From positions 1,393,354,688 through 1,393,418,687 of the forward strand of contig OY728131.1 of the NCBI GenBank assembly GCA_963277665.1: DNA of 64,000 bases. The letters are read 5' to 3'. The notes beneath the pieces are model-generated. The model was not told the DNA's origin and did not search any database. It saw only the letters and a list, made by a program, of their open reading frames with translations. Both the position numbers and the translations under genes were made by a program. Positions 23,509-34,859 of the stretch are shown in pieces. The first letter of the stretch is position 1. Each line of letters opens with the position of its first letter. Source of the stretch: Viscum album. Its lineage: Eukaryota > Streptophyta > Magnoliopsida > Santalales > Viscaceae.

Positions 23509-24842
23509 ATCAAGGAAGGACTTATTCCAGGACAGTCATTGAAGTGGATGGACTGAAGTGTTTATGTATTGGTATTCAAGAATAATGTTGTTGAGGTACT
23601 TTTATGGTGTATTGGAATATTTATGTATTGCTCTAATGTGGTATTCGAAGTGATTGAGGTATTTTTGGAAAAAAAGATGATATGCGCATAATGAAGGGAA
23701 AATAAGAAAATGAAATATTTGACAGTATTCATGAGCTCATGATTGATATAAGGACTAAGTGATATCATGGTTTGAGTATATAGAATTTTGAGGATTTTGG
23801 TATGTGGAAAGTGTTAACTTTTAACTGCACTCATGTTTTCACTAAGGTATTAAAGAGAATACACGATTAAGGACTTTGAATGTTTGGAATGTGACCAACA
23901 AGACATATCTTATGATATGTGGGGATCAACGACAGTATTAAATCTCTAGTAATCGTTGTCACTATATTATGAGAGTGGACTGCAGTATTATGTATAAGCC
24001 TAAAGATTAGACTGGATTATGTTGGACATAAGTTAGTATTGTTTAAGGATAGAAGATTTTCGATATTATTGATGGGATGTTATAGTAACGTAGTTTTAGA
24101 AAAAGGACAACCTGCAGGACGGGCGACAGCCCATCGCTTCGGACAAGGCTGTAGGAATCGAACCCACAACCGAAGTGCGACTGGCCTTTATCGCCTACCA
24201 CTGACCTACAGGAAGTACCTGTTTAGTAGAAACTAGTGTTATTATATTAAGCAGTATGATATATGATGTATAAGCCCATTTTAGGAACCATATATGATTA
24301 ATCTCACTATAGATCGACTTATGCATATAATTTTTGCTAACCTTTTGTTTGAGACAGATGGAATGACCCATCATTCTATCACATGATCTGCTAACACTTC
24401 ATGAATAACAAATTCAACTTCATTTATTTAAGAGATGAAGTGGAAATTGTTCAAGGCACGAACAACAGTGAGATTGTACCAAAATAAAGTAAGTATTTAT
24501 TCTAATTCAAATTTTCAACTTTAGGGAAATGATCTTGAAAACCAAAAATGTTGTCCTAGTGATCTTATACCTGATGAATCAGATGGTACCTTATATCATC
24601 ACAAATCTATGGATTTGTGATTACTGGATTTTCCATAGCCATGTTCTCTACCACTCTCCATCAGAACATGATGGTTAGATTTCTCTTCCATATCCATATT
24701 TTCACCTATGTGGAAACCCAATGATTAGTTTATTTGGGTAACCATTACGTTTCATAATTTTGTTTTTAAATATTGGTTTTGATATTCCTTTTTATGATGT
24801 GGGTTTCTATTAAAGAAACTTTCGAATAGTAAACCATTTATA
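23509..24842 (+). other. Non-coding interior of E2
   Basis: No protein domain is visible between the zinc-knuckle ORF and the 3' end. Parts align with E4 (for example CCATCAGAACATGATG at about 24659 and 63636) and E3 (CATCACAGATTTATGG at about 47809 against 24597), so the interior was already lacking pol in the common ancestor of the copies. A short GC-richer insert at about 24098-24226 is listed separately. Confidence 0.6.
24098..24226 (-). mobile_element. tRNA-derived SINE-like insertion in E2
   Basis: About 130 bp, clearly more GC-rich than its surroundings. On the minus strand it has a pol III box A (TAGGTCAGTGG) followed by a box B matching the consensus (GGTTCGATTCC), set in a 5-bp T-arm GTGGG/CCTAC with a 7-nt loop. 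No complete cloverleaf forms: the acceptor strands do not pair. The minus-strand 3' end runs into TTGTCCTTTTT. The flanks GTTTTAGAAA (about 24090) and GTTTAGTAGAAA (about 24229) could be an imperfect target duplication. E4 appears to lack the block at the matching place. It could also be a decayed tRNA gene. Confidence 0.5.
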
Positions 24843-24888
24843 ACCCCGACGAATTTCGAGGGCGAAATTCATTTTAAGGGGGGTAGAA
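24843..24888 (+). other. Pol C-terminal tail relic, stem-loop and polypurine tract of E2
   Basis: In one frame the codons read TNFEGEIHFKGGRM just before the LTR, ending at a TAA formed by the LTR start. This resembles the last residues of Ty3/gypsy chromovirus polyproteins, which commonly end in acidic/aromatic residues and a GGR motif encoded by the polypurine tract. GAATTTCG at 24851-24858 and CGAAATTC at 24863-24870 form a perfect 8-bp stem around AGGG. The tract TTTTAAGGGGGGTAGAA (24872-24888) directly precedes the 3' LTR and primes plus-strand synthesis. Confidence 0.8.
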
Positions 24889-26731
24889 TGTAACAGCCAA
24901 AGATTTTATAAAAAAATATTCTTTTTAATTTTATTAATGTCTTGTGTTGTACGCTACACCAAAAGGAGCTTGCACAACACGCATCCTTGTCTTGCCTTGC
25001 ATTACACGCAATCGCGACCTTCCTCGATAGCGTGTGTAATACGCAATACCGAGTTTCACTAAACAACGATGTGCTATTAAAATATTATTAAAACTAGCCG
25101 TTATGAATAGTAATAACCACTTTTTAAAATTCTGTAAATCTTATTTTTCAAAATGAACTTCATTCTTGGATTCGGAGTATCGAATTTAGCCTAAGGTGAA
25201 ATTTTGGTACTTTTCGGATAACTTTCATATTCTGATGAATAGTGAAAAATTACTAAATTATAATTAAAAACAACTTTTTTAATCGAAATAATTAATAGTG
25301 ATAAATTATTAATTTGAGTGGTTTTAAAGTATATTTAGAATATATTTTTACAATTTAATACAATGTTGGTCATTGGTTGTAATTTCACATTTAAACCAGA
25401 CATAATCAAGTGTCAATCTTTTGATATATATTGTTTCCTAAAAACACGTTATTTATTTTCACAGCGGGATTTAATTATAAAATTAATTAATGCAACTTCT
25501 ATGTTATGAATTTGGTAAAATAGATTTCATTTTTGAATTCGGAATATGAAATATAGCTTAAGATGAAATTTTGGCATTGTTCTGAAAAACATCAATTTTT
25601 GATGAATAGTGAAACTACTAAGTGGTAGTTAAAAAAACTGAATTTTTCATAAAACTTAATTTTGCCACTTCTGTGAATGGAATTTCGAAAATCCGAGAGA
25701 CACGGTTAATATCAAGGACTAAAATGTGGTTCAATGAGATGAAAATAATTTTTTGGTGAATAGTAACTTTTTACTTTTTTTACCGCGGTTAATAGTAAAT
25801 AGGGTAACTAAGGGTAAATATGATATTACTATTACCCTAACACATGTCCTAATTCTATTGGACAAGTGTAATTCGACCAAAAAAAAACTTAGGAATAAAA
25901 TATGACCATTTAGGCCCACTTGGATTAGATTAGGACATTTATTATTAATTTATTTAAAGAAGGGTTAAAATAGTTAAAATCAAAGTTTAATAAGTAAATC
26001 ATTTTTAATATGGGGTTATACATAAGATAAATTCGACTATAAATATTCATTAGAAAGCTAAAAAGATTTCCTACCTGATGGTATTTTATTTGTAATTTTT
26101 AGACATAAAATAATTTAATTTATTTATGACACAACGATGATGCAGTAATTATCTTATTAATGAAATATTGACATAATTGATGTTATAAACACAAAAATAA
26201 ATGTAATTTGAGATTTTTTATGAATTCCACTAATTTTCTAGGTTACTATGATATATTAATGTTGATTTAATCAACTTGGTTCGAACATTTAATTCTGTTA
26301 TGACTTTCACAAAAATCATATATCAAATAGTGTCAAAATTGACACAAAATAATTTTTAAATCAAATATTATATTATTAATTGTTATTGTATTCCTAAAAA
26401 TCTATGGTTCGGCCAAATGACTTAGATAAGGATATATATATTAATAATAAACAATTTGGGGTTCGTTTGGCATGTTATAGTAAGTGTATTAACCATATAG
26501 TGAAAGAAAACAAAAAGACATGGTAAAAGTTAAATTATTTAACTTAGAGTTAAATCTAATTGATAAGGTTAAAATAATATCCTAAACTTGTCTAAATTCT
26601 ATTGGTTGATAGGATTTCGACCCATCCCCACTTTAGCTTCGAAATAAGACCCTTTGGAACCATTATAAACCGATTTTGACTTTAATATAAAATAATATTT
26701 TGAGATATTCCTAAGGTGCCCCTCTCCTCCC

Positions 26732-26740
26732 CTATAAAAG
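26732..26740 (+). promoter_or_regulatory. TATA box in the E2 3' LTR
   Basis: Exact counterpart of 20462-20470. It could drive transcription into the flanking tandem-repeat DNA. Confidence 0.6.
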
Positions 26741-27075
26741 GACACCTCCTCCCCCTCCTCCTCACACCAATTTGAGCACTCAAGCTCGGCCAACCCCTGC
26801 CAAAATTACTTCTCCACTTCCCTAGCAACATCCTAGAGGTTCTGGTCTTCCTCAAAGACCAATTCTAGTGCCCTAAGAGGAGGTCTCAAAGAGGCACTTC
26901 AAAGAAGAGGTAATTACCGTTACCAATTCTTTCATCTTTATTTCTTCTTCCACTTCTTCTTCTTAGGTTGTTTCATTATGAAGTAATAACATCAGTATCA
27001 CTCATATACTGATATGTTATTATAAGTATGAAAAAACCCTATTTCACCATCTATCCATCCTACGGAAAAAGAAAT

Positions 27076-27120
27076 CACCGCGCGTGCGTACGTACGGAAT
27101 ACCGTCTCCACGCCGTGGTG
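27076..27120 (+). other. LTR hairpin 1 (E2 3' LTR)
   Basis: Identical counterpart of 20806-20850. Confidence 0.72.
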
Positions 27121-27260
27121 TAATCTATTTTCCACCACCACCTTACATGGATGGGTATAATGGTGTAAAGAATAACTATACATAGTTATTAAAACATCAT
27201 ATTGATTCTGATATATTGTATAATCCACTCCAATTCAATTCAATATTTATAGAAATGATA

Positions 27261-27307
27261 TCATCGCTCGTGCGTACGTACGGAATACCGTCTCCACGAC
27301 GCGATGA
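27261..27307 (+). other. LTR hairpin 2 (E2 3' LTR)
   Basis: Identical counterpart of 20991-21037. Confidence 0.72.
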
Positions 27308-27461
27308 GATTCATTCTCCATGTTAACCATTTAAGAATGATTATAATGTATATATAAGAAATAATAATGAAATATATGACATTATAAAGCTACTGGATTT
27401 ATGTATATATATACATATGTATGTCATCTACTTACTTCCATTTCAAGACAATAAGGAAAGG

Positions 27462-27515
27462 AAAACAGCGTTCATGCGTACGTACGGACTACCGTCTCCA
27501 TGAACGGTGTTTTTC
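27462..27515 (+). other. LTR hairpin 3 (E2 3' LTR)
   Basis: Identical counterpart of 21192-21245. Confidence 0.72.
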
Positions 27516-29110
27516 ATTTTATTTATCTACCTATTATATATATATATATATACTGAATATATATGATATATAAATCATATTTTATATTCTGGAAGTAAGT
27601 AAATCATGATATAAGTAATAATGATGTCAAGAACAACAAGTCAAAACACCTACGATAAATGAAACGATTTTACCCAAAACGCTTCTTTAACATGGAATTT
27701 ACAAAAGAACGGGTAATATAATGTCATAAGTGAACCATATATGATATCATAACAATGAATATGATTCTGTAATAAGTCAATAACATGATTTAAATTATTA
27801 TACAGGAGGTTTGGACACTTACAAAGCAAGTCAGACATAAGGTAAGGGAAATATCACAATCTCATTTTTATCCGAGATTGTTTGTACTTTGGAAGTTACT
27901 GGGGTGTATTTTATCATCTAAATCCATGTTTCCTCAATATGTAATGTTATTTCCATCCACCTACAATTTTTTAAATCCAAATTTACCCTTCGGTGAGTTT
28001 TTAGTAAAAGATATGAAAGGAATCTTTTTTCGTTTTTCGTACGAGGTACTTTTTGACTTTTCCGACAAAAGTACGAAGAATGTTTTTTTTAACTTATACG
28101 GCACGAACGGATTTTTACGGTTCTATAAAGCCTTATTTTCATGAACCTTCCTCCAAAATATCTCATGAATATTTTCAATAAAATCTTTTTCTTTTAAAAT
28201 TGCATGATGTTTTGTGAAAAGAAATTGATTTTGAAGAAGAAAGGATATTTTCCTCAAGAATTCAATTCAATTGTTTTATCAAAATTATTTTCCATCTAAG
28301 ATAATAAAGGGTTCTGTTTCTATCCATATTTTTAAATTGATTTGACTATGTTGTGATGGAATTATGTTTATGAATTCCTTTATCTTATAAGAATGGTTTT
28401 ATGATGTCATGTTGTTTAAGAATCCCATTTTTATTACATGGGTTATGCAATGATGTATGATTTATGATTTTGTGGCACACATAAGAAAGGATTCATTAAG
28501 AGATGGGTGGGACCTATATCTCCCTCCAATGCATTGGGTAAAGATTTTATATCTCATGAGATAGACATGGCTGGAATGGTAGGTTATACCGGTTCAGTGA
28601 AACAGGACTGAAACGAGGATTACTCGATTCAGAAAGGGACTTTGTCCACTAAGATAGTCTTGGCAATGAGTCTTGACTAACAAGAAATGATTCTCTATGA
28701 TTATGTGTGTATGCCACAAAGTTTCATGTTTTAAGTTATGATTATTGTGATTACATTTCACTGCCATGATTTACCCCATGTTATGAAATTATGATCTCTT
28801 TTGCAGGTTAAGATTTCCAAAAGCTATGTATATGATGTGATTGATTTTTCTTTTGTTTACCCTTACTGAGCATTTGAGCTCACCCTTTTATGTTTTCTTT
28901 TCCCCAGGATATAAAGAAAGGTTTTAGGTAGAAAAAAGGGATGACCTTTATGGGATATGTTGAAGAACTTTCACCACGATTAGAAGATTACGTTCCGAGT
29001 TTCCAAAGACACTAAACTATTACGATCCTTTAGTGTGTGTTTTTGTTATGTACTAAGTATTCCGCAAATATAATGTAATGTCAATGTACATCAAGATACG
29101 GGTCTCTACA

Positions 29111-29115
29111 ATAGA
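29111..29115. other. Target-site duplication of E2, right copy
   Basis: ATAGA directly after the 3' LTR terminus CTCTACA, identical to 18614-18618. Confidence 0.92.
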
Positions 29116-30316
29116 GGTTCCAAACCTATACAAGGGACACATTCAAATAATAAATCCAATAAATAAAAAGTCATAGCTACAAATTATAATATAAAAAAAC
29201 TCGCCAAAATATTAATTCCAAAATCATGGGTTATTTATAATTTACATTTCAAAACATCATTCCCTTTTTTTCACATGTTTCATACTCTCATCATCACTAA
29301 TGTCATTAAAGATTTACCTCACCAAAATTTATATTCCCTCATCACGTAATAATGTATGTAAGGGAGTTCTGATCAATATCAACTATCATGAACTCTATAC
29401 ATAATAGTTCATGAAAACTATATCATATATTATAAATTGATATACAACAATCATGAGAAGTTTTTCATTGAGGTTCAAATGAAGATGAGGATCATGGTTT
29501 TTGGGTAATAATGTGAATAATAAAATTTGAGGCTTTAAAAATATGCTTGAATTCATTAAAGAGAAAAGCATGATAATAAAGAAATCTTAATTAATTGAAT
29601 AATACCTCTTTCAACTTACCTTTCATATAATAATGTTCAAAACTTCATTCTTATTTTTATCCTTATGGGGATCACAATATAACATGATAAAGATTTATTA
29701 AGATCGTTATTTTCTCTAATAATTCCTTTTAATAATGTTTCACTTAGAAAATTATCACTTTCATCACCCAACACTAATTGATCATGATTATTGGCCACAA
29801 AATAGTGATTATTAACATTATAAAGATTTTTTTTTGTTTTTTAAAAATATATAGGATTCTTTATAGAATAATGATAAAATTGTGACCCTTATTCCTAAAT
29901 AACCATGATATATTTCCACCACAATCATTAATGGAACCCTCAACTAGTAGTACTATAAATCACCCATCTCCCTTTCTAATGTTAAAATGAAAAATCATCT
30001 AATGAAAAATCAATTATAATGGTAGGAATGTTACATAGGCATGTAATGTGGATTCCTATAAAAAATTTCACGATCTCTATGGGTTTTCCCTAGGGCTATA
30101 AAATAATATTGGTCTCAATGTCATCGTGGATCAAATGTATCAATCAATGTCCTTAATCATTTCAACATATTTAAAAATAATTATTATTAAAAAGGAAAAA
30201 AACAAGTTATATTAGTAGTTCATACCCTGATTTCACTCCAAAAATAATGTTTCAGAATGAAGATATCAAAAATATTCAAAGAAACCTCTTAGTAATGAAA
30301 GCTATAATGTTTTTAT
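29116..30316. repeat. 3.45-kb tandem array, unit 5, middle part
   Basis: Continuation of unit 5 after E2 and its duplicated ATAGA: GGTTCCAAACCTAT follows directly, as in unit 3 near 11730. It runs to 30316, where element C interrupts it. Non-coding. Confidence 0.85.
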
Positions 30317-32321
30317 TGAAACATCATAGTTATATATATGTCCACTTTTGAGACTAGGGGTTTTTTTTATATGTTTATATGTCGTGAGTGACCATCTGGG
30401 AGTTTTATGTGGGGTCTAGGATGGGAGATGTATGCAAGACCATTTCATGACATGAAAGGATTTCACGACTTGAATTATTCACTGGGTAGATGTCCTTAAT
30501 ATTATTGTGATTAGGAATAATTTTTAATCCATGAATTTATTTCCAAACCTGAAAGCATAACTCAATTTTTTATTTAACCTATGGCTATTCCTTTTTTAGA
30601 GTACATGATACATGGGACATTCACATCATTAATTCCTTATTACTAGTTATTTTTATGTTTTACCACATATAATAATTTCTTTTGTCTTATATCCTATTAG
30701 ATTAAATCCCTAGGGACACACTTGACAATTTTTGGGTTATTCCTTCACTTATGAATGCATCGTTATGATTTTTTATCTATTATTAGTTACTTTTGTTTTG
30801 GTTTCCCATTCCATTTTCCATTATTATTGGAAAGTGGTGTGACATCGTGATTTCCTATTGAATTGGAGTTTGATCTTAATGAATTGTGATCTATGGATTC
30901 TTTGATTCTCTCATTCTACTTTGTTCCATATTTTGTTTCCTTTTGTGTTTTTTGATTTAATTAGTGATAAAAGGTATGTTCTTCTATAAGCCTTTACCCT
31001 ATAATTGAATACTTGATTTGAAAGATTTATTTGAAATGATTTATTTGATTCATTGAAAAATATGGATTTGATATGTTTTGATTATTTACTTAATAAGGTT
31101 ATAGAAATTTTGAAAAAACCCCAAATTTCAAGGGAATAGAAATTGTGGTGATGATTTGTAGAAAAATGATGGTTTGATTTGAATACAAATTTGATGATAT
31201 TATTTAATTTTATTTCCTAGAAAATTGTATTAAAATGAATGATTTTTTGAATGGAATGAATTTGTTGAAAACCCTTGATTTTTTTGAAATGAGAATGACA
31301 TGTAGAAACTTTAAATGGATATTTTGATTGTTATTTTTAAAATGTTTTGAAATGAATTATTTTCCCATGATTTGTTGATTGATTGATTGAAGAATATATT
31401 AATCTGGATAGTTAGTGGGTAATTAGGAAAATCACACTTAGATTTGATCCACTAGCAATGGATTGATGATGAAAACACTGATATAAATTTACAATGACAT
31501 GATTTTATCGATGGGGAGTTGAGTCTCTATAGAATGAGTTGAAGGATGTGTGTACACATTGAGCTAATATCACCAATTGAGGAGTATGTGGATCCTTCTA
31601 TATGAAACTAACATATTTTATTCCTTATTTTCATGGTTATTTATCGTGTTTTATTTCATTATACATTCCATTTATTATAGAACTATTTTATACATGAAAA
31701 TTCCATTATATAATAATTTTATATAATATGTTAATTTAAGAATGTTTTGATATATCTACCATATTTTTTTATTAAAATCACATCTTATTGAGAAATACCT
31801 AAAATATTTTTCATGATTTGTTTTACCTAAATTGAAGGTATAAATGTTTTATTGGTATGTAATTTTTAATTGAAAACATAGTTAGACCATACTAGTTTTT
31901 TTATCCAGAACCCTACCATTTCCTTTTGGTATTTATAGATTATCATAATTCATATTCAAGTAAAGGGTAAGAGCCTCTTAGAGGATGATTTTATACTTTA
32001 TTCCTAGGACCTGGAGTCATGGAGGTGACCGGTGGATATGTGGTTCTTCAAATAAATTTCTTTGGAAGTCATCATGTACATTAATGATGTACTATTTGGG
32101 TATTATTTTACCTATTTTTAGTACTACTTCTCTTTAGAGTGTTAAGCATATTGACTTGTATCTTTTTTCCTTCCACTATATTGTGGAAAATCCTTCCCTC
32201 TTTATCTAGGCATGATTCCATATTCTAGTTTCCAACCCATGGGGATTGCGTATTTCATTCGAGTCATGATAGAACTTGCCCAAGTATCAGTGTAACATGG
32301 TATCTGTGATGGATGAAGACA
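30317..32321 (+). repeat. Element C 5' LTR (about 2.0 kb)
   Basis: It starts TGAAACATCATAG and ends GGATGAAGACA. It aligns with 36992-38640 and 50160-50407 (3' LTR) and with both F LTRs. Shared segments include ACCATTTCATGACATGAAA near 30445, GGACCTGGAGTCATGGAGGTG at 32009-32029 and the terminal GTATCTG region at 32300-32306. The near-palindromic TTTCATGACATGAAA-type motifs look like CpG-decayed versions of a CG-rich palindrome. Confidence 0.75.
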
Positions 32322-32859
32322 AATTGGAACCAATTTTATAGATTGTTCATATTTCATTGATATCGATATATTGTTAGGTTGTCCTGGTACACAAGAGGTA
32401 GAATTTTTGGGACTCAGTAAGTATTTTGGAGTGAGTTAATTTTCATATCTTATCATAACAAGTCTTACGTCATCCTGGGTGTTTGATAAAAGTGTCTTTG
32501 TAGAATAATTTTATCTGATTATAGTATTTTATCTATTTTTGATATTATCATATCCTAAATCCTAGAATTATGAATTTTCTTTTTTATGGCATTTAAAATC
32601 TTGTATCCCTTGATTGAGTTGATTTATTGAGTATCCTTTCTAATGTTTCATCTTTTCTATTTATGTGGTGTAGAAACTTCCCCCATTGAGATGCGTGACC
32701 TTGTCACAGGAAGATGTTTTTGGGGAATTATAAAAAGAAAATACTTTGGTTTATCATAATCTTATTGATATAAAGGTTTATGTTTTCCATGTTTTAGGAT
32801 ATGTACAGATACCCATTCTCATTCATGATCTAGTAGAATAACCTAAAATTAATCAGTTG

Positions 32860-33660
32860 TGAAATAATGATCAAGAGTCTCTTCACTAGAAGACACCATC
32901 TTTTCAAGGATCAAATTATCCTCAAGAGGATAAGGATTGGTTTAAAAATATTGAGCCACTATTTTTTTATTTTTTTTGGAAATTCTTGATTTGATTAAAG
33001 TGAAGTGTCTTACCTTTTAGCATGAGAGGCTTAGTAAATGATTGGTGGATTTGATGTTGATGATGAAAAAGCATGAGGTCATGGAGTTGAATTACATTTG
33101 GGTTTTTTTCATTGACTATTTTTATCCAGGGTTGTTTTTTTGGAAAAATCCAGGGAGTTTCTCATACTTTAGTGGGGTGATAGTACTGTGACATTATATG
33201 TGAACCACTTTTCTGAGATGTTTCAGTTTTCCCCCTAGGTAGTGAAAAATGAGAAACAAAATCATTTAATTTTTCATATGGGTCTTCATGATAAAATTTG
33301 ATCCCAGTATTTCATGTTGATGATCACTTATTATACATATGTTCTAGATAGTGTGTTGATGGTTGATCTTGACATGGATGGTAATTTAGGGTTTACTAGA
33401 ATTAAGTTTTCTTCTAATTAATGTTCTGTGAGTGCCTTTAATGGAATGAGTAACCATGATGACTCTCATGGTGGTTCTAAATTACATACATCATCTATAC
33501 CCATTTTATTTCCTAGTATAGGTCCTTTTAATTTATTTCAATATGTCTTGGTAGGTCATTCAAAATAGATTTACTCTGAGGACCCCAAGATCTATAGTTC
33601 GTGTGGTTGCTTAAAAAACCTAAATAATTTCATCCATATATTTTTTACTCTGTACAGTGG
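32860..33660 (+). pseudogene. Element C gag relic
   Basis: Conceptual translation around 32900-33000 gives a decayed gypsy gag core, with TFQGSNYPQ, DWFKNIE and LIKVKCLTF matching the usual gag order of a PPxFxG motif, a WL motif and a KV..A motif. Further on are the WW-to-Y.P region and, near 33286, a gag-like GLHDKI stretch. At about 33590-33660 a degenerate Cys-rich piece may be the zinc knuckle. Many stops are present. Gag would form the virus-like particle that packages element RNA. Confidence 0.6.
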
Positions 33661-33779
33661 AGTGGGGTAATCAGCACCAAAATGTATTTTTGTGTAATCA
33701 AATTTCTTTAGAAAAAAATGGGACATGACACATGCATCTAAAACAAAGAATCCTCATGTGGTAGAAGAGCCTCTTGGGG

Positions 33780-34425
33780 AATAATATGTGGGTCTAGTGC
33801 CTATGATAGGAACCATCACTATATTTTAATTTTTAGTATCTTATGTAATTGATAATGGTGAATCTTATTTGTTTATATCAACCTTTGTTTTCAATGGTCT
33901 AAACCTTACTATTATGATTTTTTCTTATATGATGGATATTTCTACATACCTTTGAAATAAAATAGAGCATAGTCATCAATGTCTAATTTCTATTTTCTTA
34001 TTATCAGAGATTGATTTTATCTATAATGTTCTACTTATTGACATGAAACATCTTAGCATCAGTGTTTGGATATATTTGATTATTTCTCATAATATTTTGA
34101 TTGACTTCTATCTTTGATGGGACTCCATTACTAATGCTAATGGGGTATTCCATGTTATTTATGGAGAATAAGACTTGAGGGTTAGAAGATTAAAAACCAC
34201 CTTTTTTTATGTTGGGAAGAGTGATATCAGTGTTTTCTGTTGACTTAGAGAGATAATCACTGGATGATGATCTCCCTCTCGTTGTCACTGAGTTTTCATA
34301 TGTGTTTTCCTCAGATTACTTTGTCATGCCACCAATAAGAGAGGTGTAGTTATCCTTTGATTTAGTACATAGTACCCATCCGATATCTATTCCCACTTAC
34401 CGTATGGTTCTATAATATAGTAAGA
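33780..34425 (+). pseudogene. Element C protease relic and start of reverse transcriptase
   Basis: Near 33845 the frame reads like VIDNGESYLFIS, a decayed aspartic-protease active site (family form D-S/T-G-A followed by SFIS). About 200 bp later a piece resembles the FDVILGMDWL motif that follows gypsy proteases (34045-34130). At 34378-34413 PISIPTYRMV matches the PYRMA motif at the start of gypsy reverse transcriptase. Coding homology then stops abruptly. Confidence 0.6.
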
Positions 34426-34675
34426 AATTAAAAAAACTAATTTTTGATGTTTTTTCTTAAGAATATTTCTTATGAGTGAGTGTATCACCTTGGGCAGTGA
34501 CTCTTTTTTAAAATAAATATGATGAGACATTTATCCTTTGAGTTGGTTACTAAAAACTCAATCAATTTTGGGCAATGAAAATTATTAATTTACATCGATT
34601 AATGATTTTTTTGAACTCTAGAAAAAATCATCATCGATGATATAGAAAAAATAGAAAAAATCAAAATAAAATTTT

Positions 34676-34855
34676 GATATGTAATGATGATTATATAGAT
34701 TGATGATTATAAAAACTACAACAATTTCATATGTAGTTTTTCAAAAATATGGAAATTTTTTATATGTAATGATGATATGTAATCATCAATCAATAAAAAT
34801 TGTTGTAGTTTTTCTAAAACGAGGACTATGTTATCTATGATATGTAATGATGATT
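34676..34855. repeat. Small inverted-repeat insert flanked by 17-bp direct repeats
   Basis: GATATGTAATGATGATT occurs exactly at 34676-34692 and 34839-34855. Between them AAAAACTACAACAATTT (34711-34727) and AAATTGTTGTAGTTTTT (34797-34813) form a perfect 17-bp inverted repeat. ATATGTAATGATGAT occurs a third time near 34762. This block sits where element C's reverse transcriptase and RNase H should be. It may be a tiny foldback element or a product of repair. Confidence 0.6.
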
Positions 34856-34859
34856 CTGG

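Larger units (their letters stand above)
18619..29110 (+). mobile_element. Young non-autonomous LTR retrotransposon E2 (LARD-like)
   Basis: A complete element of 10492 bp with a 4220-bp 5' LTR, a 2050-bp interior and a 4222-bp 3' LTR. The LTRs start TGTAACAGCC and end GGTCTCTACA. The target duplication is ATAGA on both sides. A primer-binding site and polypurine tract are intact. The only notable ORF encodes a small CCHC zinc-knuckle protein; no protease, reverse transcriptase, RNase H or integrase is visible. The size ratio (very long LTRs, short interior) resembles large retrotransposon derivatives (LARDs). The TGTAAC start, the 5-bp TSD and the pol-tail codons before the PPT point to an origin from a Ty3/gypsy chromovirus. 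By eye the LTRs differ at about 19 positions plus one AT-dinucleotide length change, so insertion is recent. Confidence 0.95.
24889..29110 (+). repeat. E2 3' LTR (4222 bp)
   Basis: Second LTR of E2, offset by 6270 bp from the first. It differs from the 5' LTR by about 19 single-base changes seen by eye and one extra TA in the TA microsatellite near 27536-27552. It repeats the TATA box (26732-26740), splice signals and the three hairpins (27076-27120, 27261-27307, 27462-27515). Confidence 0.93.

Noticed and set aside
24039..24236. 65-codon frame in the E2 interior
   Set aside because: It runs through the tRNA-like GC-rich block, whose structure explains the lack of stops.
32299..32310. TGGTATCTGTGA near the end of the element C 5' LTR, read at first as a primer-binding site
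   Set aside because: The 3' LTR of C and the F 3' LTR contain the same GTATCTG stretch before their termini, so it belongs to the LTR.
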